Assembly (NCBI GenBank): GCA_034008185.1
Contig: CM067087.1
Span: forward strand, 44,559,590 to 44,623,589
Direction of reading: 5' to 3'
DNA: 64,000 nucleotides
Origin: Gorsachius magnificus
Lineage: Eukaryota; Chordata; Aves; Pelecaniformes; Ardeidae
Shown here: positions 11,658 to 23,400 of the stretch, piece after piece
How the letters are laid out: every line of letters begins with the position of its first letter
Position numbering within the stretch: the stretch's first letter is position 1
Notes under the pieces: generated by a model
The model's input: only the letters and a program-made list of their open reading frames with translations
The model's database searches: none
Told to the model about the DNA's origin: nothing
Position numbers and translations under genes: made by a program

Positions 11658-14600
11658 CTCATTATTTTTGACAGCTCAAAACATAAGGCTGATTGTAAAT
11701 TCCTTTTTGTCAAAAGTCTGAGTGACTTCAGCAGTGGCTTTAGCTGCACCAGCAATACAGTACTCAACCCAGTAATACATGCAAAAAGACAAACCAACCA
11801 AAAAACTCCTTAATTATTTACATTCATTTAACTTCGCTAATGCTACCATACTTTTCCTAGACATCAGAACTCATTCTGCTTAATTCTAACCTAAATAGGA
11901 GGCGAGAATACTATTCTCCAAGGAACGAAGTTGGGAGATCGGGTGTTTAAGATCTAAGCATGAGGATATTTGCATAATATTGTTGGCCCAGAAATTAAAG
12001 TGTTACACTGGGCTTGGCGTTTAGAATGACTCCGTTTCAGTGAAGAAACAGGAAACTTTAAAATGTTCTTTCAATTTCTTGCTCATTTAAGAAACTATCC
12101 ATGGTAGATTAGCACCGTATGCCTTTTCCACTGGAAACCGGTCATAGCCCATTATCTCTCACATCTTTGTTACATACTATCTCAGAGTTTTATATCTGTA
12201 CTTTCATGCTTCTGGTACTGCCTAAGACAAACACTGGGACATAACAAATCATTTGAATAGATTGCTCCCATCACATGACTGACAAACTGGATTCTTCATC
12301 TGTGAGCAATTTATTCACAGCCATGAACTGTTTTTCTTTCTTTTATGTGGCACTGGCTATGACCTCATACATGTCACAAGAAAGTTCAGCTACCCATTCC
12401 CCCGGCCTCCGATTTGGCAGACTATCCCTTGCACTTTAATGACTGAACCCAATATTGATTAGATGGTCACTTTTCTAATACCTGGCACTCTGAGAAGTAG
12501 AAAATCATGACTGACTCTACCATTTAGCTGAGGAGGAGACACAGCGGGGTTTTCCATGGCTTGTGCTTCAGAAATCCTGCCTGTCATAGCTTAGTGGTGC
12601 CAAGTTTGCCAAAGATGCTCAAGGGCTCATGAAAGCACCAGTGCAGAGCTTGCTCTGTGCCCAGCACCTACAAGCCCATGCCTATACATCCCTGCCCAGG
12701 GCTGACCCACGGCAAAACTCAACGTGGACTCCAAGGAACAGGAAAGAAGGAATGAAAAGGGTAGGGACACAGCTCCACCTGGGTGTCACCATTCACTTCA
12801 CCCTGCACTGAAACAACCACCTCAGTCATGTCTGTTATGCCAGGGCATTGCTGCTGCCCCCAAACACGGCTCTGCCCCAGCATGGTGGGACAGGCAAGAG
12901 AGGTTGGTCCACCCCTCCTGAGCATCCCCAAAACTCCCATGAGCTCCCTTCACTGGCTGGCAGTAAAGCTGCGTCCACCCAGGGCAGGCTCACTCCTGTT
13001 CAGATATCTTTCCCCAACTGTTTAGCTTGCAGTCCTGCCTAAAAGACTTCAGCTGTTTTTGAAACAGGGGCAAAACCCCACCATAATCTATATATACACA
13101 TGGGGTGCAGGAAGAGAAATCGCACGAGGAAAATGATCTTGATGATGATAAGCACATGGCTCACTGGAAGGGGGGCTTTAAAAACTTCAGGCATCTAAAT
13201 CCTACTGATTTTCCCTGACAGCTATGTGCCTGATGCTCAAACTCCCTAAAAAACCCATTTCATGCACCCACTGCTGCTGTCCCCATCCCACCAAGCAGTG
13301 CCCCATAAAAACAAGGCTCCCCCTGTGCCCCATGGCCATGCTCGACTCTCCTCCACTGAACAACGAAGTAGCTCAGCCAAATCCTTTAAGTCACAGCAAG
13401 CTGCGACCTGTCCTGTGCCTTTCCCCGAAGGGCCACTTTCCTCAGCCCCACTTGCCAGCAGCGCCCGCCCGCAAGCTGGCACAAGCTGAGCCTTAAACAG
13501 TCAGCAAGCACGGCTTTGCAGATGTTTTTTCTCCCCCAGGGACAGTCCAGTTTAATTTCTCTCTCGCAGACTCAAAGGCCTCAGTTATACTTATCTCCGT
13601 CATTCTGGCTACACTCGGTTTTAGCCATATAGGGTCAAACCTGCAGCTGATAAATTGGCCTCTGGAAGCCTGGCAGGGAGACAACTCCATTTGCCAGGTC
13701 TATTGTGCCTCCTTTGATTTCCAGCAGCCACACCCAATGTCATCGTTAAACATGGGCTTTCACTTTGAAAGCTCTGGAAAAATATAATACGCCTATACGC
13801 CCCAGAGCCCTAACAGTATGGGTAAAATGGATTGCTGAAATATTATTCCCCCTGAAATAGCAACCTATTCTAACAAAAATATATTTTAAAACCTCAAAAC
13901 AAACAAGAAGTTGAATTACAACTGACCAACAGACAGGAAGACCATTAAGACACACTTGTGAAATTAATGACAGAAGGAGCTATATTAAAATCAATGCCCA
14001 TAAACGAGGCCCTAGTCTTCATTTTCAAAGGGTGTGGGACTATTCCCCTTAAAATTTACACCCACATGGATCAGAGGGACTTCCAGCAAACCTGTGGGAT
14101 ATTGACTGATAGAAAACCTTTGTGAGGTTAAAATTAAACCCAGGGACTGTGCTGGTAAGCATCGTCTTCTCAGTGAACTGCAAATCATTCACACAAATAG
14201 CAGTGCAGTTTTGAAATTCAAGATGGCTTCTTAACGTCCACTAATTATCCCCACCAGAAATAGGATGAAATAAAATCAAGACCCCTGATAAGGGAACAGA
14301 TGAGATTAGGTAACGTGGAGGCTTAGATATTAGACTCCATGAAATTCTTTACTGGTATTTTACAATAAAAACATGAGCAAGCTTCAAAGGAAACCCAGGA
14401 GGAAAGGTTAATTGCTACTAAAAGACCAGGGTGGACACCTGCGTTTGCACTTTTGACACAACTTTGCACACCGGTAGGAAAGAGTCCACGTGGCTGCGTG
14501 CTGGGGCTGTGCCTGATGAGGACGGGAGAGCAACGTGCCAAAGCTGCTGCTGTAACTCCGGGGCCTGGGGTCATTTCGAGACCAAGAGGGCTCCTGTGCA

Positions 14601-15325
14601 TGGCTGGGAGGAGGAGAGAACTTCCTTCCATTTGGATGTTTCTTAGCAGCTCAGCACACTCTTCCTCTGCAAGAGCAATTAGGTAGGAGGCCCTAATGAC
14701 TGAGAGAGGCAGAGGTTGCTGAACACAACCCAACCTCTTTCCACCGGCTGCAGTTGCTAGCAAGGCACAGGAACACTGTTTTCAAAAGCACACTGGGCCA
14801 CACATTCAATGAAACCATGCCTTTCTGCAGCTGAAATGCCAGACGATAGTGTCTCACATCAAGGGGATGCATCAGCCTATTACATGTATCAGCATTTCAT
14901 GGGGGTCTTCAACTCCAAGTTCACACAAAGTCCTCCAAGGATTAAGTCTTGCATTCAGATCTCCAGACCCAAAGCCACCCCAAACAGAAACATACCCATA
15001 CAGACTATCCATTCTCCCTTTCTTCAGGCAATTTGTGCCTGAGGATATGCATTCCCAAACCACTATTGACTGATCAACTCTCTAGCCCATAAATCCAGTT
15101 CTCTGCACTTGAAGTCATGCGTGTGGCCACCAGTGACTTAATCATAAGCTGGATGGCCGATTACTCCGGATGAAGAAGGTAGGCTGGAAGCAAAAGCATC
15201 TAGAGAGCCTACTTCAGAAGTGTTTCTAATGCCATCATCTTCCAGGCAGGATAAACTAAGAGCTGAGATAAATGTAGAAGTGGCTCTTTGCAATGAGAAG
15301 ATACACACAGGTTCATGCCTGCAAC

Positions 15326-15381
15326 TTGGGGTTGGACTAGATGATCTCCCAAGGTCCCTTCCAACCCTTGCGATTCTGTGA
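15326..15381 (+). mobile_element. CR1 retrotransposon 3'-end fragment
   Basis: GGGTTGGACTAGATGATCTC is followed by AAGGTCCCTTCCAACC and a decayed ATTCTGTG tail. This is the conserved CR1 3' terminus in plus orientation, antisense to MECOM. The body upstream (15240-15325) is not recognisable, so this is either a severely 5'-truncated copy or a very diverged one. Confidence 0.85.
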
Positions 15382-16187
15382 ACTTCTCAGAGGTGAGAAA
15401 GATGTCCCCTAGCCCCAAAGGCTAGACATCAGAAGGACCCGGTGCTGTTCAATGGTAGAAGTCCATCACATGTCAGGAGCTTTGAGGTCCACTAGAGCTG
15501 TTGACCATGCCCAATACGAGCCTTTGGTGAGGATGCATTAATGCTTTGGGGGAACACATTAGAATTGGGCAAATTAGTCCCTTCTGCATAAGATGAGGGT
15601 GGACCTGAATGTACAACAAAGCCCTGGATCGGTTCCTTTACAGAGACTGGAGAGCATTTATGTTTGCTTGACCTAGCATTTCTATTCAGCACTGAGGAAA
15701 TCAGCGTGGAGTATTTGCAGGGATATCTGAAAAGGAGGCAGGCATTTCCTCTTGCATACAAATGAGACACCTTTATCTGAATTTCTGTTTGAACAAGTAT
15801 TAAAGAAAAAACTGTTACAGGCAGGGACTGATTGATTACAAAATATATTCACATTGGTCTAGAACACAGGAGGTCAGAAAAAGCAGAAAATTAAGAGAAG
15901 GAAACCTGTTAGCTTCAAAAGGAGCATGTGGCCAGTGATGAACTACATGGGAGCCACCTGGCAGTCCCACAGCAGGTAGGCATGGCTCAGGGGGGCCACT
16001 TTTATGTCCTCAAGAGAAGCAGAGAAGGATCCTTAGCTTTAGAAACATGCAGGGATTGGGTTACTATGTCCAGACACAGAAGGGACTCTAGCCAAGAGCT
16101 ACATTACTCTACTTGAACATTTTATCAGTTAACGTACCTGAAACTGGTTTGTGCCACTCCCTGTTCACAGAACTGCTCTAATGACAA

Positions 16188-16245
16188 CTATTTATTATTA
16201 TTTGTATTGTAACAGTCCGGGGGCCCCATGTAGGACCCCATTGCG
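16188..16245 (+). repeat. Degenerate ancient sauropsid repeat fragment
   Basis: TTTATTATTATTTGTATTGT is followed by GGGGGCCCCATGTAGGACC and CCATTGCG. This resembles an old interspersed repeat of turtles and crocodilians that has a TTATTTGTATTA block followed by GGACCCCATTGTGCTAGG. It is diverged and short, and the family name is uncertain. Confidence 0.4.
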
Positions 16246-16891
16246 AAAAGCATCAGACCTAATCAAATGAGATTAGATTCTAAACAGAATCGAGCTAGTA
16301 ATGCCCAGCTAGGTGAAAACCATTAAACTAACAGGGGAGAGAAAAACCGGTTTACAAATAGAAAGTTTGCTCGTACAACAAAAGAGATTACAAGCAAGTG
16401 TAAAGATAAACACAGCTCTTGAAGCAGTTTTGAATCACTCCTTCAGTTACCAAGAAAAATTGTTTCACAAGCATTAGCCTTCAAATGCACGGGTATTTTG
16501 TGTACTCTTATTACCTGACACCAACACAAGCGTGAGAAAACCAAAGCTCTCCTGAACACCCTCAAAAGGTCCAAGCCTGAAAACCATGCCCATGGAGCAC
16601 GCAACAGCAGCAAGGGGGACCAAAGCACCCATGTGGTGGCCCCAAAGGCCAGATTCCGATTTCTCTTACATTACTTAAATCCAGAGTAATTACTTTAGAC
16701 TTCCACCAAGGAATAAATGAGATCAGTGCCTGTTCGGGGAGTCAGCCAAAGCCGCTTGAAATTCTTCAGGCTGATGCTAATGTAACAAAATGAGAGGGAA
16801 ATGTGGTGCCCAGATTTCGGCTTTTCCTTCGTGCTCGTGTCACTGCAGATTGCAGAGGGCATTGGTGGGCTCAGCAAAGCCTCCCAGCTTC

Positions 16892-16985
16892 ACAGCGCTG
16901 AGCAAACCCTTCTGCGGCGCCGGCAGAAGAGGGAGTTGTAGGAAAAGCTGCACGGACAAAGGCAGGCGAAAAAGGCAGCCCGAGC
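16892..16985. other. Small CpG cluster with a short stem-loop
   Basis: Seven CpGs lie in about 90 bp, including GCGGCGCCGG. CTTCTGC (16909-16915) and GCAGAAG (16923-16929) form a perfect 7-bp stem around a GC-rich 7-nt loop containing GGCGCC. This is far too short for a CpG island and no first exon is recognised. Confidence 0.6.
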
Positions 16986-17611
16986 ACAGCATGCTTAGGG
17001 GCTGAGGTACAGAAATCACCAACTTCTCACGGTGCTGCACCATGGCCTGCGGTGTCCATGTGAAAAGGAAAGGGAGCTCACTTCAGATCACCGCTGGAAC
17101 GCCCCACGCACAGGGCTCATTGCAAGATGCGCGTCAGTAATGACAGTGCAGATAATTCACAAGATTAATTAAAAACCTTCCTTGCACGGGAAACAGCTTT
17201 TGCTTCTTAAATTATTGTGGCTGCAGAAAAAAATAACCCTGAAACAAGAGGCTCATACTGAGAGCAGAAGCAAGCTCCTGAGGGTAGGGTGAACACCAAG
17301 CGCTTGGGAGAAACCCATCCCCAGGCGAGCAAGAAGCAAGGTTACACACACACTCAAGAGCATCAGGCCTTTGAGATGGGATCATTTCGGCATTGCCAAG
17401 CATTGGTACTAGACCAGCAAAGTTATAATATAGTAACCGCATAGGGACCTGCCCGCCGGCTCTGGCAATTCTCACTATCAGCCCCTACAATAACTAGTAG
17501 CATTTGGTGCTCTGTCTAGTGTCATTCGTGTCTAATTGAGTAACACAGTCAAAAGCATCTGATGTGGACCAGACGCTGGCTTTTAATTAGAGTCCAGCAC
17601 TGAAAGACTAC

Positions 17612-17701
17612 GGGTCAAATTCTACTTCCATTTGCACGGGAGCTGCTCTCCTTGATGTCAGGGGAAGTTGCACCTGCGGAACTGAAAAGCAAAATTTGGC
17701 T
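17612..17701 (+). repeat. Degenerate ancient amniote repeat with inverted ends
   Basis: GGGTCAAATTCTACTTCC... at the left and ...AAGCAAAATTTGGCT at the right are near inverted complements. They enclose CTCCTTGATGTCAGGGGAAG. The whole resembles a palindromic, MITE-like old repeat that I associate with turtle, crocodilian and bird genomes (ends like GGGCCAAATTCTGCT, centre like TTGACTTCAATGG). I recall the pattern but not a secure family name. Confidence 0.45.
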
Positions 17702-17740
17702 GCTTGTGTTCCTGTGCACTTCCCATATAAATTACTGTAT

Positions 17741-17940
17741 TACATGCAGCAATGAAGAATTATAAGTGTTGGCTGGCACGCACTGAATTTATTTACAAGT
17801 TAAGTCTAATTTTATTTATAGTTCTAGTACAATCATCTCTAGTAGAAATATTTATGTTATCTGTACTTCTGGTCTGTTAGAGTCTACCGCAATCATAAAC
17901 ACGGCTGAAAAATTATTCGCAGTTAGCAGGGTTTAAACTA
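17741..17940. promoter_or_regulatory. Candidate conserved non-coding element beside an ancient repeat
   Basis: Unique AT-rich sequence rich in TTTATT, AATCAT and CTAAT cores, starting about 40 bp right of the old palindromic repeat at 17612-17701. Survival of so old a repeat next to such a block hints at constraint, but that is inference. Confidence 0.22.
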
Positions 17941-20641
17941 CCCATTATATCACTAGCTAGTGCCAATAAACTTTGGTGCTGGTTGATAAAGTTTCCTCAA
18001 TGGAATAAATATATATTTGACTTTCAAAATCTTTTCTGGGTTACACAGAGCGGGGGGTAAGAGAAGAGGAAAATACCAGCTGTAGGGTTTGATATACTGC
18101 GGGCCAGATCTGCAGCTAGCAAAGAGCCTGTAGAGATCTACGCTGGCTGGGAGGCAAGTCCAAAGCATGCCGATGCTCTAAGAGCTTAAATTTGTATCTT
18201 AGTGAAATATTTCAACTGAGTGGAACCATGGCAGCTCACAGGTCCTCGCTACTTTCTACATGGAGTAGACCCAAGGGAAAAAATAATCTGCCTTGAAATT
18301 TTGAGCCTTGAGTACCGGTCCCTGTTAAGGGAGGAAAATGGATTAGAGGAACCAGCTTTTGTTTGTTGGTCCGTTGCCATAATGGCAAACATGACATAGA
18401 TTCTCACACTGACATGGCACAAGATGCCAACGTGCTTAGGAGAGAACGAAGGACAGGACAGTTAAATGTGAATTAGTGGGATCAGCCACTTCTATATAGA
18501 AAATACTACCCAGGAACAAAATTTAACTAAATCTGTATCAGCTGGAGTAAGACACAAAAGGTAATGTGCTTTAACAGCCCGTGACACAGTGCAAAACTAT
18601 TGCTGCAAGAGAACATTTTTAAATCAAAACAATCACTTAAACCTACAGTATTGTAATCAACACAAATGAAACTTTATCTCAATGTAATAAATCAGCGTAA
18701 CTGAACTTCTTTTTACTCATTAGCAGGCCTTCACTGTTTTAAACGGAGATGTGTCACAAAGTAGCACTGGAAATCACATGCCTCTTTCTAACAGAAAGCT
18801 GTAATAAAAGATGACTATTCCACCAAATTATAATGAAGACAGATAACAGAGTGAATTATAAAACAAAGGTTATAGATAGAGACTGAGCCTTGTAGAGGTA
18901 ATGACTTTTAATTGGATTGAGTTTATCATATTTTTAGAGGTACAGCACAACCAGAAGAAAGGATTAGAATTATTTCCACATTTCATTATTTGGCATAATG
19001 AGAAAACAGAGGGAGGTCCACATCCCTGATGTGTTTGGTAAGCCACAGGAGATGTTGAACATGTCAGTATCTGGTAGAGCACGGTCCTGAGACACAAATG
19101 CATTCGCTCCCTTATAATGTGGCAAAGTGTAATCACTTGAAAAAAAAAAAAAGCCAGGTCATGAAGTTTTGTTTCAAAAGCACATTACAAACAAAGAGGA
19201 ATTTAACCCCTTCCTGCAGCAGCCACTTCAGAATTAGCCTACAGACACCCATACATCTGCTTTGGGAAGCTGAGCAATTCTCACTCTAAGCACCAAAAGG
19301 TTAAACAAAAAGAATTGAAGGCTCAGCCACCCCCTCCCCCCTCCTTCATGCCTGTATAGTCACACCATCATGACAAAAAGGCCCTGGGGAAACTGAAGGT
19401 GAGGGGGCCTGCCCTGGCCAAATCCCAAAGGGATGCCCTGCCTGCACTCCGCTTGGGAAGAGCACGGGACATGGACCAGCGGGGAGAAGGCAGCTGAGGA
19501 TGGAAGAGCAGGAGCTAAGGGACTGTTACAGAAGGCCCAAGGGACACGGCAGGGTACCAGGGATGTACCTGTTCACATGCTCTACCCAAGTATTTCAGGG
19601 AGGGCTGGAGTTTCAATGATTTGCCTCTGGAAAATTGAGCTGCTGTAGAGCAGACACAGAAGTGTTTGTACCAGCAGACAGACAGCTTTTTAATTACGCG
19701 ATTACAGTGAGAGAGTCTTAATTATATTTGAGTGACACTGTGATACACTGTAGTTAAGTCCTTGAAACACTAACAGAAATACTCATAACATACACTAATC
19801 AGGAAAAGTATCAAATAATTAATCCTATAATGCTGTCCACTTCAAAAACTCAAGGGCTGGCAGGAGTGGTTTCCAGCATTTGTTTCCGAGGAGATACAAG
19901 GCCACAATTTTTCCTGCGAGTGACTTCTCAGCAGCATGTGCTCTAGTTATATCTCCACAAGGTCACCCAGTACCAAGCAGGACTTACTTAGCTGATTGGA
20001 AAATCATGAATCTTAAGAGCAACTATACTTCATGTTGCACGTGCAGGTGCATTCTGCAGGGCATCACCATGCGTTTATATCCAACTTGTGTAGATGAGTG
20101 AAGTCATTGGATTTTTAGAAAAAAAAAAAGCCACCCCTTTGGGACAGTTTTATTTCATCCTATGGAGGAGCACTTTCATTCCTGCATGACAGCACTGGTT
20201 TGGGTGGGGTTATCCCAAGACACAGATGACAATTTGTTCCCATTTTTTTTCATGAAACCTAGGTCCTTGGCTAGCATGCATAGCTTTGACAAATTCTTCC
20301 CACTGATCTCTCGCTCAATAGAACACATATTTTCAGAGCACAAGAATCTTCCAGCTCTGTTGTTCTAGGGAAAAAAAAAAAGCATTCTGAACTGATTTAT
20401 CTACATTATCTCCACTGATCCCGCTTTCCCATTGCTCCAGATACTGCCCATTCCTCCAAACGCTTCCACAGTTTGTTCTGACAAACCAAATTCTACCTGT
20501 CCCAGCCATACGTTTTAGATAAGCACTTATTAATTTTGAATATCAAGAAAATATTTATGATCAATAAAATATATTTGTGTTTCCCGGCACGTTTTGGAAG
20601 GCAGGTCTGTCCCCAGCCAACTGGGATTTATGGGGTATCTT

Positions 20642-20690
20642 AAAGTCAGTGGGACTTTTGCCAATGACTTTAATGAAATGATAATTTCAG
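20642..20690 (+). repeat. Degenerate ancient amniote repeat fragment
   Basis: AAAGTCAGTGGGACTTTTGC is followed by CAATGACTTTAATG and ATAATTTCAG. Paired forms of 'TTGACTTCAATGGGA' with an intervening ACTTTTGCC are characteristic of an old amniote interspersed repeat. The name is uncertain. Confidence 0.4.
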
Positions 20691-21962
20691 TGGTGATGCA
20701 GTAAGGTTTGTCCATGAAACCAATAACATTTATTGCATGCATCCAAGCACAACCAGAAAAAAGCTACTTGCTGCCCTAAAGCAAGCCCCAGCGCCCGTGG
20801 CAGTATAATTTTAAACAAGGACAGAAGCAAAAGAAAACTGCACCCATTAAATACACCTTCAATTCTCCATTGCCTTTCTAAGACAGTTTATTTTTTCTGA
20901 AAACGTGGCATGCATGTGTGTGATGAGCTACAAGGATTTGTAACAGTTATTTTCCTTGACCTTTGTATAAAAGGACAGGGGGAATCATTAGGCTTTTTGC
21001 AAGAACACCACCCATATGGAGATCCACATATTAGTTCAGCCCAGTTGAAGGATGCTGCACAGCCTCACTGCCAGCAACCACAGCTCCCTCCCCATGCCCC
21101 ATCTACATCTGCTGCTACAGGAAGGTGTTAGGAAAACAGAGGTTAGCTTTGCCCTTGAAAACAGGGTAAAGTTCTCTCCACTGTCCCTTATTTCTTTCTC
21201 TTCCCACTCTTCTCAGAACTGCTTCATTCTCTTTCCCATGTTGTTACCAAAAATCATGGAAAAGGAAAACATTCAGGGAAGTTAAAAAAATCCAAACCCC
21301 AAATATTACAGCTTGGAGAGTTTTGCTGAGCTATCAGGAGGTTTGTTTAAGAGGAAAAGTGTTTGCAGAAATTGGGAAAATCCAGGATGTTGTCACCTCT
21401 TTCCTATAAAATCATTCCTCGTGCAATTTAGAAACTTCTTTGAGAGTGTCTGGCCATATTTTTACCTAGCACGTCTCTGAGCAGTAAGCTCTCTGTGGGT
21501 TGACTGCTTTGAGGTTTTCAACACTATCCAAGAGTTTTCCACTCTTGCTTCTCTCCCCTGCTGGTGGTCCTCAGCCGGGACTGGGAGGGGTACTCCCTGC
21601 CTCTTTAACAGGTATTTGCAACCTCAGCCAAAAATACCCCTTGCTACACCCTTCGCTTGGACACAGACTAACACCTCACTCTGTTTACCCCTTTTCTTCT
21701 CTCTTTGGTGGAAAATGAGCAAAAATGGTTACATCCATCTGCATTGCTGTTTTCACAGAGAAAATCTTTTCCCTGGAGCTCTTGGGGACCAGGAGCCCAA
21801 CTGCCAGTGGTGTCCTGGTCTCATGAGTTTGGAGACCTCCATGGAAGCCAAAGCTTCATGGCCAGAGATATTACAAACATAGAAACTACTGGGAAGGGTT
21901 TGACCAGCAAAGACTAGAGTTTTTCAAGATCAGCTGGGGAAAAAAAGATCAAGAAGATATTT

Positions 21963-22282
21963 AGAATCATAGAATAGAATCATAGAATCACTTTGGTTGG
22001 AAAAGACCTTTAAGATCATCGAGTCCAACCTTTAACCTAACCCTGCCACCCCACCACTAAACCCTGTCCCCAAGCACCTCATCTATCCTTCTTTTAAAGA
22101 CCTCAAGGGATGAGGACTCGACCACCTCCCTGGGCAGCCCATTCCAGAGCCTGACAACCCTTTCGGTGGAGAAGTTTTTCCTAATGTCTAGCCTAAACCT
22201 GCCCTGGCACAACTTCAAACCATTCCCCCTCGTCCTATCATCTGTCACCAGGGAGAAGAGGCCGACCCCCACAGGACTAAAA
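21963..22282 (-). mobile_element. 5'-truncated CR1 element with ORF2 C-terminal remnant
   Basis: The element starts on the plus strand with a doubled AGAATCATAGAAT tail, then GGTTGGAAAAGACCTTTAAG, the reverse complement of a CR1 3' end. The minus strand from about 22272 to 22057 stays open for 71 codons. It contains [22 protein letters not shown] and [16 protein letters not shown], the standard C-terminal motifs of CR1 ORF2. About 320 bp is retained and the reverse transcriptase core is absent. It lies in the same sense as MECOM. Confidence 0.95.
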
Positions 22283-23000
22283 GGAAAGACCTCTTGGGCT
22301 CTTGCCTCCCTGGGTCTATCAAGCCATGGAGCCTTCGCTTATACTGGGAACAAGCAGCTCTGACACTGCACACTCAGTTGCTCTTGCAAAAATATCCAGT
22401 AACCAATTCTCTCATTCTCTCCTGGGTTTCCCGCTTCTTCCACAGGATCATATTATCTCATTTACCTCAGATGAGCCCCATGGCAAAGAGCTCATCTCTC
22501 TCTCTGGTGCTTTAAAGATGCAAAGCAGGACAGTATGGAAATGCCAAGTGTTCTCATAGCACCAGTAGCCTGTTGTAAGGCTGGAGGAGTGACAGTCCTT
22601 ATTCTGATCACGTCCCCCCTCCAAAATCAACAGTGACACCAGTGTGAAACCAGAACGAGACCCCTGCTGTGAAACAGTTAACATCAGTTAGATCTATTTT
22701 GACTTTAAAAAAAAAGGGAAGAATAAAAGGAGGACTACAGTTTATTTTACATGGCTTCCTGGTCAAAGCCTCAAACGTTTGGTAGATATTTATTGATATA
22801 TATTAACTGTATAGAAAGTTAACTGCTAATGTAATTTATTCCACTCTTTGTTCCATACACCTTGTATTGCTTTCTATGAAGCTGTTGATCTTGGAGAAGC
22901 AGAGGGGGTCCTGGTGATCCACTAGCGGAGAGCAATAAATCAGCACTCTGAAAGCTTCTGGTTCATCCCAACAACTTGGAAGCAAATTTGAAAACTAATC

Positions 23001-23014
23001 TTTTTTTTTTTTTT
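23001..23014. repeat. Poly-T run (14) in a T-rich tract
   Basis: Fourteen T followed by CTTTCTTCC and more T. Simple pyrimidine-rich sequence. Confidence 0.85.
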
Positions 23015-23353
23015 CTTTCTTCCTTTTTTCAAACTGGCAATCTTCACGAGTTCTATTGTTTTCATGTGCAGGCTGATATATGACAGCTTAAATAAATACG
23101 TAGCACTTAACAGAGCAAATTCAGCCTTAGTGTAATTGGATGCCAATGCCATTAGAGACCTTGGCCCAGGCAGTGCTCTCCATCCCAAAGGATCATAGAG
23201 GACTCCACAAGCTCAAACTAACATGCGGTTGTTATATACTTTAATTCTACTTATTATGTCACCCTGGACTAGTTTTCTGTTATAAAGAGTACTTAACTAT
23301 ATATCTATTTATGTTTATGGACATGCATGTAAGTACTGTTTATAATGACAAGA

Positions 23354-23400
23354 ATGTATATATACAAAATGTATATGTAATATAACATTATATATATACA
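23354..23400. repeat. AT-rich simple repeat (TATA/GTATAT)
   Basis: Imperfect alternating TA with GTATAT and ATATAC units. This is a likely microsatellite, degenerate and not a clean array. Confidence 0.8.

Noticed and set aside
22030..22045. TAACCTAACCCTGCC as telomere-like repeat
   Set aside because: It lies within the ordinary body of the CR1 element at 21963-22282.
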